Shown in pieces: positions 17,364 through 27,261 of a stretch of DNA of 64,000 nucleotides. Below the pieces are notes generated by a model. The model searched no databases, was not told the origin of the DNA, and saw nothing but the letters and a program-made list of their open reading frames with translations. Origin of the DNA: Duganella sp. sic0402 (GTDB taxonomy: Bacteria; Pseudomonadota; Gammaproteobacteria; Burkholderiales; Burkholderiaceae_D); the NCBI RefSeq assembly GCF_019219065.1, contig NZ_JAHUWK010000003.1, positions 248,001 to 312,000 of the forward strand, read 5' to 3'. Made by a program: the position numbers and the translations under genes. Numbering within the stretch: the first letter of the stretch is position 1; every line of letters begins with the position of its first letter.

Positions 17364-18090
17364 CGTAGCCGGTGGCAATCGCGTGCGCCCAATCAGGCCG
17401 GCCGTTGCGCTCGGCCAGCGCGGCCATCGGCTGCCAGTCATAAGGCACGGCAATCAGCGCGGCGCCCCAGCCTGCCGGGCCACGCTCGACGAGCGCGTAG
17501 CGCGCATCCGGCGAGCCGTTCTGCATGACATGATAGTGAAGATGATCGTCGTCATACGCCTGCAAACCGACGCTGCCGGGATTGACGATCAGACAGCCGG
17601 AAGATGAGCGTACGGCACGCTGCACATGACTGTGACCGCAAGCGATCAGCGCGGCTTGCACACCGGTCATGCGCTCATCGACCTCGGCCAGCGTTGCCAG
17701 CCGCGCCCCGCCCGGCTCGACGGTCTCCAGAAAATATTCGTGATCGCTGCGTGGTGTGCCGTGGCACAGCAGCACGTCAGGATTGAGGCGCAGATCCGGC
17801 GGCAACGACGCCAGCCAGGCCAGCTCCGCCGCGCCCAACTGCGCATGCGCATAAACATCCGACGGCGTACGCTGATGCGGATGCAGAATCTGCCGCTCAT
17901 GATTACCGGCCAACTGCACCCAATCCCGCTGCGCCATCAAGAAGCGCGCCGTCTCCAGCGGCAACAGCGGCCCGGACAAGCTATCGCCCAGATTGGCGAC
18001 CACATCCACACCACGCTGAGCAAAATCCGCCACCACCGCCTCCAGCGCCGGTAAATTTCCATGAATATCAGAAACAAGCGCTATACGCAT
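17344..18090 (-). CDS. Metallophosphoesterase (YfcE/calcineurin-like)
   Basis: A 248-residue calcineurin-like phosphoesterase: SDIHGN (metal ligands D and H), GDSLSG, GNHE, CHGTPR and CGHSHVQRA all appear in the canonical order. The substrate cannot be told. The ATG at 18090 follows GGAG and places MRIALVSDIHGN at the N-terminus, the usual family start. A long inverted repeat lies directly upstream. Confidence 0.88.
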   Translation of the reverse strand: MRIALVSDIHGNLPALEAVVADFAQRGVDVVANLGDSLSGPLLPLETARFLMAQRDWVQLAGNHERQILHPHQRTPSDVYAHAQLGAAELAWLASLPPDLRLNPDVLLCHGTPRSDHEYFLETVEPGGARLATLAEVDERMTGVQAALIACGHSHVQRAVRSSSGCLIVNPGSVGLQAYDDDHLHYHVMQNGSPDARYALVERGPAGWGAALIAVPYDWQPMAALAERNGRPDWAHAIATGYAKPSHQ

Positions 18091-18097
18091 AAAAACT

Positions 18098-18157
18098 CCG
18101 GGGTCAGTTCCGCCAATCGTACACGAGCTCATGTACATTTGGCAGAACTGACCCCGG
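18098..18157. repeat. 60-bp REP/MITE-like hairpin
   Basis: Nineteen-base arms starting CCGGGGTCAGTTC (18098-18116) pair with 18139-18157 with a single mismatch, and an inner GTACA/TGTAC pair extends the fold. The element fills nearly all of the gap between the phosphoesterase start and the acyl-CoA dehydrogenase stop. Its right arm shares an exact 15-mer (AACTGACCCCGGATT) with the sbcB-pyrF junction. Confidence 0.75.
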
Positions 18158-18164
18158 ATTGGGT

Positions 18165-19955
18165 TTAGAACTGTTCGATATCGAGGGCGAGGACGCCGGC
18201 GCTGCCGTCGGTGATCGAGGTGCGGATGCCGGGGGCTTGCGTCAGGAAGTGGTCGGCGAAGAAGCGGGCCGTAGCGATCTTGGCTTTGTAGAAGCTGGCG
18301 TCGCCGTCACCGGCATTCAGTTTCTGCTGCGAGATCACGGCGGCACGCGCCATCTGCCAGCCGCCCAGTACGATGCCGGCCAGTTTCAGGTACGGCACGC
18401 TGCCCGCGAACACGCCTTTGATGTCGGACTTGAGGTTGCCCACCACGTAGTCCACCACCGCTTCCAGTTCCGCCCCACCCTGCGCCAGGTGTTTGCGGAT
18501 GGCGGCGAAGTCGGCGCCATCCAGCTTGGCCAACTCGGCTTCGGTGGCGCGTACCTGGGCGATCAGGTCCTTGGCAACCTTACCGCCGTCACGCACGGTC
18601 TTGCGGCCGATCAGGTCGTTCGCCTGGATCGCGGTCGTGCCTTCGTAGATGGTCAGGATCTTGGCGTCGCGGTAGTGCTGCGCGGCGCCGGTTTCTTCGA
18701 TGAAGCCCATGCCGCCGTGGATTTGCACGCCATCACGCGCCACGTCCTGCGACAGTTCGGTCGACCAGCCTTTGATGATCGGCACCAGATATTCATACAC
18801 CGCCTGATTCTGCACGCGCTGATCGGCGTCGGCGCCATGATGCGCCTGGTCGTACAGCGAGGCGCCCACGTAGGCCAGCGCGCGCGCCGCCTCGGTCTGC
18901 GAGCGCATATTCATCAGCAGGCGGCGCACGTCCGGATGGTGGATGATCGCCACACCAGCCGGCGAGCCGGTCAGGTCGCGCGATTGCACGCGGTCTTTGG
19001 CATACGCCAGCGCGTGCTGGTAGGCGTGCTCGGACAGGCCGATGCCTTGCAGGCCAACGCCAAAGCGCGCCGCGTTCATCATGATGAACATGTATTCCAG
19101 GCCGCGATTCTCTTCGCCGACCAGCGTGCCGATGGCGCCGCCGTTATCGCCGAATTGCAGCACGGCGGTCGGGCTGGCCTTGATGCCCAGCTTGTGTTCG
19201 ATCGACACGCAATGCGCATCGTTGCGCGCGCCCAGCGAGCCGTCAGCATTGACCAGGAACTTCGGCACGATGAACAGCGAGATGCCCTTCACGCCCGGCG
19301 GCGCATCCGGCGTGCGCGCCAGCACCAGGTGGACGATGTTGTCGGTCATGTCGTGATCGCCATACGTGATGAAGATCTTGGTGCCGAAGATTTTGTACGT
19401 GCCATCGCCCTGCGGCTCGGCGCGGGTGCGCACGGCGGCCAGATCGGAGCCGGCTTGCGGCTCGGTCAGGTTCATGGTGCCAGTCCATTTGCCGGTGACC
19501 AGGTTTTCCAGATAGGTGGCTTTCAGCTTGTCGTCGCCTGCGGTCAGCAGCGCTTCGATAGCGCCATCCGACAGCAGCGGGCACAGCGCGAACGAGATAT
19601 TTGCACCATGCAGCATTTCCACGCACGGCGTGCCGACCAGTTTCGGCAAGCCCTGGCCGCCGAAGTCGGTCGGGTGCTGCAGGCCTTGCCAGCCCGCGTC
19701 AGCGAACTGGCGGAAGGCTTCCTTGAAGCCTTTCGAGGTGATCACGCCGTCCTTGGTCCAGTAGCTCGGTTCCTGGTCAGCCGCGTGGTTCAGCGGGGCG
19801 ATTTCTGCGGCGACAAATTTCGCGCTTTCTTCCAGCACCGCTTCGGCGGTTTCGGGCGTGGCGTCTTCACAGCCCGGCAGTTCGCTGACTGCTTTCAGGT
19901 TGGCCAGTTCGTTCATCACGAACAGCATGTCTTTGATTGGTGGTTGGTATGCCAT
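18165..19955 (-). CDS. Acyl-CoA dehydrogenase (long, C-terminally extended type)
   Basis: A 596-residue FAD acyl-CoA dehydrogenase. The N-terminal helix domain begins AYQPPIKDMLFVMNELANL. The FAD/substrate region includes GTMNLTEPQAGSDLAAVRT, and IHGGMGFIEETGAAQHYRD with TIYEGTTAIQANDLI marks the catalytic C-terminal part. About 130 extra residues follow, as in DmdC/FadE-like dehydrogenases of proteobacteria. The catalytic base is not obvious by eye. It sits downstream of etfB-etfA, which supply its electron acceptor, so the three form a functional unit for fatty-acid or related acyl-CoA oxidation. Confidence 0.92.
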   Translation of the reverse strand: MAYQPPIKDMLFVMNELANLKAVSELPGCEDATPETAEAVLEESAKFVAAEIAPLNHAADQEPSYWTKDGVITSKGFKEAFRQFADAGWQGLQHPTDFGGQGLPKLVGTPCVEMLHGANISFALCPLLSDGAIEALLTAGDDKLKATYLENLVTGKWTGTMNLTEPQAGSDLAAVRTRAEPQGDGTYKIFGTKIFITYGDHDMTDNIVHLVLARTPDAPPGVKGISLFIVPKFLVNADGSLGARNDAHCVSIEHKLGIKASPTAVLQFGDNGGAIGTLVGEENRGLEYMFIMMNAARFGVGLQGIGLSEHAYQHALAYAKDRVQSRDLTGSPAGVAIIHHPDVRRLLMNMRSQTEAARALAYVGASLYDQAHHGADADQRVQNQAVYEYLVPIIKGWSTELSQDVARDGVQIHGGMGFIEETGAAQHYRDAKILTIYEGTTAIQANDLIGRKTVRDGGKVAKDLIAQVRATEAELAKLDGADFAAIRKHLAQGGAELEAVVDYVVGNLKSDIKGVFAGSVPYLKLAGIVLGGWQMARAAVISQQKLNAGDGDASFYKAKIATARFFADHFLTQAPGIRTSITDGSAGVLALDIEQF

Positions 19956-20029
19956 CTCGTCTCTCCAAGAAAAAGGCCACGGCAATCCGGCGTCCGGATC
20001 AGCGTGGCCTCAGATTGCTTTACGCGTTG

Positions 20030-20962
20030 TTAGCCCAGTTCAGCTACCAGTTGTGGCACGACTTCAAACAGGTCGCCAACGATGCCGTAGTCGGCAACGG
20101 AGAAGATCGGCGCTTCCGGATCTTTGTTGATGGCGACGATAGTTTTCGAATCCTTCATGCCGGCCAAGTGCTGGATCGCGCCGGAGATACCGACCGCGAT
20201 GTACAGATTCGGCGCCACGATCTTGCCGGTCTGGCCAACCTGCCAGTCGTTCGGCACGAAGCCAGCGTCCACCGCAGCGCGCGATGCGCCCATGGCCGCG
20301 CCCAGCTTGTCCGCCAGCGGTTCCAGGATCTTGAAGGCTTCGCCCGAACCCATGCCGCGGCCACCGGACACGATCACCTTGGCGGCGGTCAGCTCCGGAC
20401 GGTCCGACTTGGCGACTTCACGGCTGACGAACGAGGATTTGCCCGAATCGGCAACGGCTGCAACGGTTTCCACCGCGCCCGAACCACCCGTCGCGGCGGC
20501 AGCGTCAAAACCGGTCGAACGCACGGTGATGACTTTGACCTTGTCGCTCGACTGCACGGTGGCAATCGCGTTGCCAGCGTAGATAGGACGCTCGAAGGTG
20601 TCTGGCGAGTCGACTTTGGTGATTTCCGAAATCTGCGCAACGTCCAGCTTGGCGGCGACGCGCGGCAGGATGTTTTTGCCGTAGGCGGTGGCTGGCGCCA
20701 GAATGTGGCTGTAGGCGCCGGCGATGGCCAGGGCTTGCTCGGCCACGTTCTCGGCCAGGCCGTCGGCGAAATGCGCGGCGTCGGCGTGGATGACTTTCGA
20801 CACGCCGGCGATAGCGGCTGCTGCAGCGGCGGCTGCGCCGGCGTTGGAACCAGCGACCAGGACGTGCACGTCGCCGCCGGCTTGCACCGCTGCGGTAACG
20901 GTGTGCAGGGTGCTGGCCTTCAGGCTGGCGTTGTCGTGTTCTGCGATAACTAATGCGACCAT
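20030..20962 (-). CDS. etfA: Electron transfer flavoprotein alpha subunit
   Basis: A 310-residue ETF alpha subunit. The N-terminal ETF domain ([14 protein letters not shown]) is followed by the C-terminal FAD-binding domain with [39 protein letters not shown] and [20 protein letters not shown], all diagnostic. It accepts electrons from acyl-CoA dehydrogenases and passes them to ETF:quinone oxidoreductase. It starts 12 bp after etfB. Confidence 0.97.
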   Translation of the reverse strand: MVALVIAEHDNASLKASTLHTVTAAVQAGGDVHVLVAGSNAGAAAAAAAAIAGVSKVIHADAAHFADGLAENVAEQALAIAGAYSHILAPATAYGKNILPRVAAKLDVAQISEITKVDSPDTFERPIYAGNAIATVQSSDKVKVITVRSTGFDAAAATGGSGAVETVAAVADSGKSSFVSREVAKSDRPELTAAKVIVSGGRGMGSGEAFKILEPLADKLGAAMGASRAAVDAGFVPNDWQVGQTGKIVAPNLYIAVGISGAIQHLAGMKDSKTIVAINKDPEAPIFSVADYGIVGDLFEVVPQLVAELG

Positions 20963-20974
20963 GTTGAGGTTCCT

Positions 20975-21724
20975 TTAGATGACTTTAGCTTCGGTGCGCA
21001 GCTTGGCAACCAGGGTGGCGGCGTCCGGCACGATGATGCCGGCGGAGCGCTTGGCTGGCTCGGCGACTTTCAGGGTTTTCAGGCGCGGCGCCACGTCAAC
21101 GCCCAGCTCTTCCGGCTTGGTCACGTCCAGCGTTTTCTTCTTCGCCTTCATGATGTTCGGCAGCGTCACGTAGCGTGGCTCGTTCAGGCGCAGGTCGGTG
21201 GTGACGATGGCCGGCAGGGTCAGCGCCAGGGTTTCCAGGCCGCCGTCCACTTCGCGGGTCACGGTGGCTTTGCCGTCTTCCAGCACGATTTTCGACGCGA
21301 AGGTCGCTTGCGGCCAGCCCAGCAGCGCAGCCAGCATCTGGCCGGTCTGGTTGGAGTCGTCGTCGATCGCCTGCTTGCCCAGGATGATCAGTTGTGGCTG
21401 TTCCTTGTCGGCCAGCGCTTTCAGCAGCTTGGCGACTGCCAGCGGCTCCAGTTCGGCAGTGGTTTCCACCAGGATGCCGCGGTCGGCGCCGATCGCCATC
21501 GCGGTGCGCAGGGTTTCCTGGCACTGGGTCACGCCGGCGGACACGGCAATCACTTCGGTCACTTTGCCAGCTTCTTTCAGACGGGTGGCTTCTTCCACCG
21601 CGATCTCGTCGAACGGATTCATCGACATTTTGACGTTGGCGATATCGACGCCGGTGTTATCGGACTTCACACGCACCTTGACGTTGTAGTCCACCACGCG
21701 TTTGACAGGTACCAAGACTTTCAT
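20975..21724 (-). CDS. etfB: Electron transfer flavoprotein beta subunit
   Basis: A 249-residue ETF beta subunit: [20 protein letters not shown], the conserved [12 protein letters not shown], and [25 protein letters not shown]. The AMP-binding and recognition loop regions are intact. The start at 21724 is the family start; longer in-frame starts upstream are not supported. It is first in the etfB-etfA-acyl-CoA dehydrogenase block. Confidence 0.97.
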   Translation of the reverse strand: MKVLVPVKRVVDYNVKVRVKSDNTGVDIANVKMSMNPFDEIAVEEATRLKEAGKVTEVIAVSAGVTQCQETLRTAMAIGADRGILVETTAELEPLAVAKLLKALADKEQPQLIILGKQAIDDDSNQTGQMLAALLGWPQATFASKIVLEDGKATVTREVDGGLETLALTLPAIVTTDLRLNEPRYVTLPNIMKAKKKTLDVTKPEELGVDVAPRLKTLKVAEPAKRSAGIIVPDAATLVAKLRTEAKVI

Positions 21725-21775
21725 AGCTGTGCCTTTGGGAAAAATGAGAGATACGGAACAAATAATGTGGGCTAG

Positions 21776-21805
21776 ATTATATGAGAAATCCGACCCGCAC
21801 AAGAA
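21776..21805 (-). promoter_or_regulatory. Likely promoter of etfB
   Basis: A perfect TATAAT (21776-21781, minus strand) lies about 50 bp before the etfB start, with TTCTTG (21800-21805) 18 bp upstream as a weak -35 element. Confidence 0.5.
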
Positions 21806-21898
21806 ATCAAAGCACGATCGTGCTATTTTTTGCTAGTGGAAATCGTCTAAAAAATAAATCCTATAGACGAATTTCTTGGAGGAAAAATACAGCGGCGA

Positions 21899-22192
21899 TT
21901 ATTTGCGCTGCATCAAAAAGACAAACTCACTGCCGGTCTGGACGTGCGACAACAGGGCGTTGCCGGTTTGTTTGCAGAAAGCCTGGAAGTCACGCACCGA
22001 ACCTGGGTCGGTTGCCATGATGCGCAGCACTTCGCCGCTTTGCAATTCGGAAAGCGCCTTTTTGGCTTTCAGAATAGGCAATGGGCAGTTCAAGCCACGC
22101 GCATCCAATTCCTTATGGAATTCGATAATGTCGTTCTCTAATATCGTTTCGGTCATCAAGTAACCCGCTCGTTTGTGGGGAGGTGTCGTCAT
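21899..22192 (-). CDS. TusA-like sulphur-carrier protein
   Basis: A 97-residue protein ending in a TusA/SirA-like domain: LDARGLNCPLPILKAKKAL contains the CPxP motif whose Cys carries persulphide, and ALSELQSGEVLRIMATDPGS is the typical strand-helix. The ATG at 22192 has a very good Shine-Dalgarno (GGAGTAGT), giving 12 residues before the usual MTETILEN-type start at 22156. It could work in tRNA thiolation or another sulphur-transfer route; no Tus partner gene is nearby. Confidence 0.85.
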   Translation of the reverse strand: MTTPPHKRAGYLMTETILENDIIEFHKELDARGLNCPLPILKAKKALSELQSGEVLRIMATDPGSVRDFQAFCKQTGNALLSHVQTGSEFVFLMQRK

Positions 22193-22301
22193 ACTACTCC
22201 TTTTTGAAGGGGATGACGCGCTGCACCAAAATAGTTCGTTGTACGTTGCAAGTTCACAACGCAAGCTGGAAAGTATACAACAGGACTCCCCGAACGACAA
22301 C

Positions 22302-22334
22302 GGCCTGCGTGCGATCAAAAATCACACGCAGGCC
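22302..22334. terminator. Long hairpin downstream of alaS
   Basis: GGCCTGCGTGCGAT (22302-22315) and ATCACACGCAGGCC (22321-22334) form a 14-bp stem (one G-U pair) with a 5-nt loop, 35 bp beyond the alaS stop. There is no clear T-tract, so it may be a transcript-end stabiliser more than a classical terminator. Confidence 0.5.
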
Positions 22335-22368
22335 GCATATACAGAGCTTTACAGCGGTTTTGCTTGCT

Positions 22369-24981
22369 TTAAATGCGCGAGTTTATCCACTCGGAAACAC
22401 CCGCCAGCGCGCCCGGCAGACCAGCCGGATCGGTGCCGCCGGCTTGCGCCATATCAGGGCGTCCGCCGCCTTTGCCGCCCACTTGTTGTGCAACGAAGTT
22501 GACCAGCTCGCCTGCCTTGACCTTGCTGGTGCTGTCGGCAGTGACGCCGGCGATCAGGCTGACCTTGCCGTCGTTAACCGAGGCCAGCACGATGGCGGCG
22601 GTCTTCAGCTTGTCCTTCAGCTTGTCCATGGTTTCGCGCAGCGCGGTCACATCGGCGCCTTCCAGCGTGGCCGCCAGCACCTTGATGCCCTTGATATCGA
22701 CCGCTTGCGAGGCCAGCTCGTCGCCCTGCCCTGCCGCCAGCTTGGACTTCAGCGCAGCCAGTTCCTTCTCCAGCGATTTCACCTGATCCTGCACCGCGCC
22801 GATCTTGACGGTCAGCTCGTCCGGATTGGATTTCAGCGCGGCAGCCGCTTCGTTCAGCTTGCGGGCCAGGCCTTGCACCAGCGCCAGCGCGCCTTCGCCG
22901 GTAACGGCTTCCACGCGGCGGATGCCGGCTGCAACGCCGCCTTCCGAAATGATCTTGAACAAGCCGATGTCGCCGGTGCGCTGTACATGCACGCCGCCGC
23001 ACAGCTCTTTCGAGGTGCCGATGTCCAGCACGCGCACTTCGTCGCCGTACTTCTCGCCGAACAGCGCCATCGCGCCATGCTTGACCGCGTCGTCAAACGA
23101 CATGTGCTGCGCCTTGGTGGCGTGGTTTTCCAGGATCTCTTTATTGACCTTGGTTTCCACTTCGGCGATCTGCTCGGCGGTCAGCGGTGCATTGTGGCTG
23201 AAGTCGAAACGGGTTTTGTCCGGATCAACCAGCGAGCCTTTCTGCTGCACGTGCGAACCCAGCACTTCGCGCAGGGCTTTGTGCATCAAGTGGGTGGCCG
23301 AGTGGTTGCGGATGGTGCGCGCGCGCTTGGCCTGGTCGACGTCGGCGCTGACCGCATCGCCCACTTTCAGCGAACCGGACGCCAGCACGCCGTGGTGACC
23401 GAAGACGTCGGCCTGGATCTTCAGCGTGTCGCTGACCTCGAAGCGTGCGCCGGCGCTGCCGATCACGCCCTGGTCGCCGACCTGGCCGCCCGACTCAGCG
23501 TAGAACGGGGTGGTGTCCAGCACCACGATACCCGATTGGCCAGCCGCCAGTTCCTGCACCGGCGAACCGGCCGAGTACAGCGCGATCACCTTGGCGGTCG
23601 CGTGGCTCAGGCTGTCGTAGCCGACGAATTTGTTTTTCTCGCCGGTGTATTCCACCTTGGCGTCCTTCACCGATTTACCGCCCTTGCGCGACAGCTCCTG
23701 GCTTTCCTTCAGCGCCGCGTCATAGCCTTCCTGGTCGAACTTGATGTCGCGTTCGCGGCAGATGTCAGCGGTCAGGTCTGGCGGGAAGCCATAGGTTTCG
23801 TACAGCGTGAAGGCGGTCGCGCCGTCGATGCCGGTGGCGTCCTTGGCCAGCTGCGCTTCCAGCACTTTCATGCCGGTTTCCAGCGTTTCGCCGAAGCGCT
23901 CTTCTTCCGCCTTCAGCATCTTGGCGACGTTGTCCTTGGCTTCTTCCAGCTCTGGATAGGCGGCGCCCATCTCGATCGCCAGGTCGGCCACCAGTTTGTA
24001 GAAGAATGGCTTGGTCTGGCCCAGCTTGTGGCCATGACGCAGCGCGCGGCGGATGATACGGCGCAGCACGTAGGCGCGGCCTTCGCTGCCAGGAATCACA
24101 CCGTCAACAATCATGAACGCGGCCGAGCGGATGTGGTCGGCGATCACGCGCAGCGATTTGTTTTCCAGGTCGGTGGCGCCGGTTTCGCGTGCGGCGGCCT
24201 TGATCAGGTTCTGGAACAGGTCGATCTCGTAGTTCGAGTGCACGTGTTGCAGCACAGCGGCCAGGCGTTCCATGCCCATGCCGGTGTCGACCGACTGCTT
24301 CGGCAGCTTGTGCAGCACGCCGGCTTCGTCGCGGTTGAACTGCATGAACACCAGGTTCCAGATTTCGATGAAGCGGTCGCCGTCTTCTTCAGGCGAGCCC
24401 GGAGGACCGCCCCAGATGTCGGCGCCGTGGTCGTAGAAGATCTCAGTGCATGGGCCGCATGGGCCGGTGTCGGCCATCTGCCAGAAATTGTCCGACGCGT
24501 AGCGCGCGCCCTTGTTGTCGCCGATGCGGATGATGCGCTCTTTCGGCACGCCGACTTCGTTGGCCCAGATGTCGTAGGCTTCGTCGTCTTCCTGGTAGAC
24601 GGTGACGGTCAGCTTTTCAGCTGGCAGCTGGTACACCTTGGTCAGCAGCTCCCAGGCGAAGTTGATGGCGTCGCGCTTGAAGTAGTCGCCGAAGCTGAAG
24701 TTGCCCAGCATCTCGAAGAAAGTGTGGTGACGCGCGGTGTAGCCGACGTTTTCCAGGTCATTGTGCTTGCCGCCGGCGCGCACGCAGCGCTGCACCGAGG
24801 TGGCGCGGGTGTACGGACGGCTGTCAGTGCCGGTGAACACATCCTTGAACTGCACCATGCCGCTATTGGTCAGCAGCAGGGTCGGGTCATTGCCAGGCAC
24901 CAGGGAGCTGGAACGAACAATCGTATGACCCTTGGACTCAAAGAATTTGAGGAACTTTTCGCGAATTTCAGATGATTTCAT
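22369..24981 (-). CDS. alaS: Alanyl-tRNA synthetase
   Basis: An 870-residue class II synthetase. N-terminal [19 protein letters not shown] and motif 2 ([20 protein letters not shown]) are followed by the editing domain zinc motifs [11 protein letters not shown] and [13 protein letters not shown]. The C-terminal oligomerisation/C-Ala domain ends [15 protein letters not shown]. Full length. A TATAAT at 25022-25027 (minus strand) may be its -10 element. Confidence 0.98.
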   Translation of the reverse strand: MKSSEIREKFLKFFESKGHTIVRSSSLVPGNDPTLLLTNSGMVQFKDVFTGTDSRPYTRATSVQRCVRAGGKHNDLENVGYTARHHTFFEMLGNFSFGDYFKRDAINFAWELLTKVYQLPAEKLTVTVYQEDDEAYDIWANEVGVPKERIIRIGDNKGARYASDNFWQMADTGPCGPCTEIFYDHGADIWGGPPGSPEEDGDRFIEIWNLVFMQFNRDEAGVLHKLPKQSVDTGMGMERLAAVLQHVHSNYEIDLFQNLIKAAARETGATDLENKSLRVIADHIRSAAFMIVDGVIPGSEGRAYVLRRIIRRALRHGHKLGQTKPFFYKLVADLAIEMGAAYPELEEAKDNVAKMLKAEEERFGETLETGMKVLEAQLAKDATGIDGATAFTLYETYGFPPDLTADICRERDIKFDQEGYDAALKESQELSRKGGKSVKDAKVEYTGEKNKFVGYDSLSHATAKVIALYSAGSPVQELAAGQSGIVVLDTTPFYAESGGQVGDQGVIGSAGARFEVSDTLKIQADVFGHHGVLASGSLKVGDAVSADVDQAKRARTIRNHSATHLMHKALREVLGSHVQQKGSLVDPDKTRFDFSHNAPLTAEQIAEVETKVNKEILENHATKAQHMSFDDAVKHGAMALFGEKYGDEVRVLDIGTSKELCGGVHVQRTGDIGLFKIISEGGVAAGIRRVEAVTGEGALALVQGLARKLNEAAAALKSNPDELTVKIGAVQDQVKSLEKELAALKSKLAAGQGDELASQAVDIKGIKVLAATLEGADVTALRETMDKLKDKLKTAAIVLASVNDGKVSLIAGVTADSTSKVKAGELVNFVAQQVGGKGGGRPDMAQAGGTDPAGLPGALAGVSEWINSRI

Positions 24982-25029
24982 GTCGTGAGCTAGTGGTAAC
25001 TGGCAAAATGCAAAAGATGGATTATATAT

Positions 25030-25060
25030 GAGCAGCGCAGGGCCAGGCCCTCCGCTGCTC
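25030..25060 (-). terminator. Hairpin after the TonB-dependent receptor gene
   Basis: A near-perfect palindrome (GAGCAGCG-c-AGGGCC-a-GGCCCT-c-CGCTGCTC) lies 60 bp beyond the receptor stop and just before the alaS promoter region. On the minus strand it is followed by ATATATAAT instead of a T-run, so it may act as a Rho-independent-like terminator or a barrier element. Confidence 0.45.
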
Positions 25061-25119
25061 CCTATCTGCTCATCTAGTTGGTTTTATGCCAATACCGGGC
25101 TGCCAGGCGGCAGCCTTGC

Positions 25120-27096
25120 TCAGAACTTGTAGCGGCCGGTGAGCTGGAACTCGCGCGGATTGATCGGCGTGACCGTGTAGCCATCCGAGGTGAAGCCGCG
25201 CTTGTTGCCACTGTTGACCAGGGTGGCGTCGATGCTCCACTTCTTGGTCTTGTAGGTCACCGTCAGGTCGACGCTGGACATGGCCGGCAGTGACACGCCG
25301 TTATCCGGCAAGGTGGCGGTGCGGCGCGACTCGAACACATGGCCTGCGCCCAGGCTCAAGGCCGGCGTCAGGTCATAGCCGAGATAGATGCTGCTAAACC
25401 ACTTGGGCACACCAGCCAGCAAGGCGCCCACCGGCAACACCGTGTCCTGGCTGACCGAGGCGCTGGTGTAGGCGGCCGACACGTCCAGCTTCAGTTCCGG
25501 CGTAAAGCTGTAGCTCAGGTCTTGCTCGACGCCACGGCTACGGCGGCGGCCGGAGTCGATCTGGAAGTTGGGGCTGGCCAAGTCCTGTGTCAGCACATTC
25601 TTGCGCGTGATCGAGAACACCGAGGTGGTCATCTTCAGCGATTCATCCGGCGCCGTGTATTGCAGGCTGGCTTCGGCCTGGGTGCCCGCTTCCGGCCGGA
25701 ACTGCTTGCCGCTGGCGCTCTTGGCGCCGATCTGCGGCCGCGACGAGTTGGTCCAGCTGAGCGCCGCGATCCAGCGCGGGTTCAACTGGTAGGTCAGGCC
25801 CACGCGCGGCGAGAACAGCGAGTCGGTATCGGTCGAGCGCGACTCGCCGGCCTCCTGCAAGTAATCGCGGAAACGCTCGGCGCGCATGCCCAGCAGCAAA
25901 CGCAGCGCCGGGGTGATCTGGAAACGGTTCTGCGCATACAGCACCGCGTTGTCGGTACCGTAGTCCTGGTCGGCGTAGGTGTCCAGCTTGCCCGCCATCG
26001 CCGCGCCATATTGCGGGCGGTAGATATTGATGGCGCTGCCCGCGCCCACTTCCAGCTTGTAGCGGTAATCGAAGCGGCCCAGCTCCAGGCCCAGCACATA
26101 TTCCCATGGCATCTGCGCCAGCGTGCTGCGGCCGATCAGTTCGGTCTGCGACACCAGGATGCTCTGGTGCGCATGATCGCGCTGCGACACCCGCTTGACC
26201 ATGCCGGCCGCATCCACCAGATCGGCCAGCGCATAGTTGTAGGTGTCGTAGCTCAGGCCGGCGTCGCGGTAGCTTTCCACCTGGTACAGCAAGGCTTGAC
26301 GGATATGGTCGCCATTGGCCAGCTTGTAGTCCAGTTCCATGCGGCTGGTGTTGTCGACGATGCGCATGCGGTTGCCCGGCTCGCCGAGGAAGCGCTTGGC
26401 CGGCAGCGACAGCAAGGCCTGGTTGGCCAGCAGCTGCGGATTCCAGGTAGTATCCAGGTAGCCGCCGCTGTAGGACAGTGTCAGTTTCAGCGCCGGCGTC
26501 ACGCGCCATTCGATCACAGGCGCGATAAAGGCCGAATCGCGGCTATTGCGGTCGGCATACGTCGCACCGGTGTAGGCCTGGGCGTTGACGCGGTAAGACA
26601 CATCGCCCACCACATCGGCCACGTCCACCCTCACCCGGCTCATGCCGGGGCTGCTGGTGAACAGGCTGATATTGCGGTAGTCGCTCAGCCCCGGCATCTT
26701 GGCGATGCTGTTCAGGTCGCCGCCGGGCTTGCCGTTGCCGTACAAGGCCGACGCCGGGCCTTTCAGCACCTCGATGGTTTCCATTGCGCAGAAGCACTCG
26801 GTGCCCAGGTAGCCGTAGTCGCGGTGGCCGTTGCGCAGCGCGCTGTCGTTCTTGAAGCCGCGCAGGAAATCGCGGTTGTATTCGGAGCCGCCAAAGGTGG
26901 CCGGCGCCACGGCGCCGCTGGCGTCCAGCTCGGTGCGCTCCACCACCAGCGCGGTGACGGGCCGCTCCAGCGCGGCCGGGGTGCCGGTTTCGACCGACGA
27001 GGAGGCGGCGGTTTGCGCACGCGCACCAAAGGCCGCGCACAAGGACAGCATCAGCGCCGAATAGCGCCATGCGGGATTCAGGGGAGTCTTGGACAT
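25120..27096 (-). CDS. TonB-dependent siderophore receptor
   Basis: A 658-residue outer-membrane receptor with signal peptide (MSKTPLNPAWRYSALMLSLC...). The plug region includes the hallmark METIEVLKGPASALYGNGKPGG. The beta-barrel ends with a terminal aromatic strand (REFQLTGRYKF, C-terminal Phe). It would import ferric siderophores with TonB-ExbBD energy. The plug start is somewhat shorter than typical, and it carries a Cys-x-Cys (TECFCAM). I could not see a convincing Fur box in the 145 bp upstream, nor an adjacent siderophore synthesis or TonB gene. Confidence 0.9.
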   Translation of the reverse strand: MSKTPLNPAWRYSALMLSLCAAFGARAQTAASSSVETGTPAALERPVTALVVERTELDASGAVAPATFGGSEYNRDFLRGFKNDSALRNGHRDYGYLGTECFCAMETIEVLKGPASALYGNGKPGGDLNSIAKMPGLSDYRNISLFTSSPGMSRVRVDVADVVGDVSYRVNAQAYTGATYADRNSRDSAFIAPVIEWRVTPALKLTLSYSGGYLDTTWNPQLLANQALLSLPAKRFLGEPGNRMRIVDNTSRMELDYKLANGDHIRQALLYQVESYRDAGLSYDTYNYALADLVDAAGMVKRVSQRDHAHQSILVSQTELIGRSTLAQMPWEYVLGLELGRFDYRYKLEVGAGSAINIYRPQYGAAMAGKLDTYADQDYGTDNAVLYAQNRFQITPALRLLLGMRAERFRDYLQEAGESRSTDTDSLFSPRVGLTYQLNPRWIAALSWTNSSRPQIGAKSASGKQFRPEAGTQAEASLQYTAPDESLKMTTSVFSITRKNVLTQDLASPNFQIDSGRRRSRGVEQDLSYSFTPELKLDVSAAYTSASVSQDTVLPVGALLAGVPKWFSSIYLGYDLTPALSLGAGHVFESRRTATLPDNGVSLPAMSSVDLTVTYKTKKWSIDATLVNSGNKRGFTSDGYTVTPINPREFQLTGRYKF

Positions 27097-27261
27097 GATT
27101 ATTTTTCTTTGATATGAAATGGCCGACAGCTGGGGCGTCGCCAAGGAAAGGTTGATGCGGAAGCAACAACCTGAGGCATCATATCCAAGAAAACAGCGCC
27201 AAAACCGGCTTGTCACACGTTTGTGCTACAAGCGCTGACGCAAAAAAACCACGCTGGTGAT

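Noticed and set aside
22183..24975. A 930-codon open frame on the plus strand opposite alaS
   Set aside because: Long antisense frames are common in GC-rich genes; the product has no domain, and alaS on the other strand is unambiguous.
27097..27260. Fur box upstream of the TonB receptor
   Set aside because: No 19-bp GATAATGATAATCATTATC-like match that I could defend by eye.
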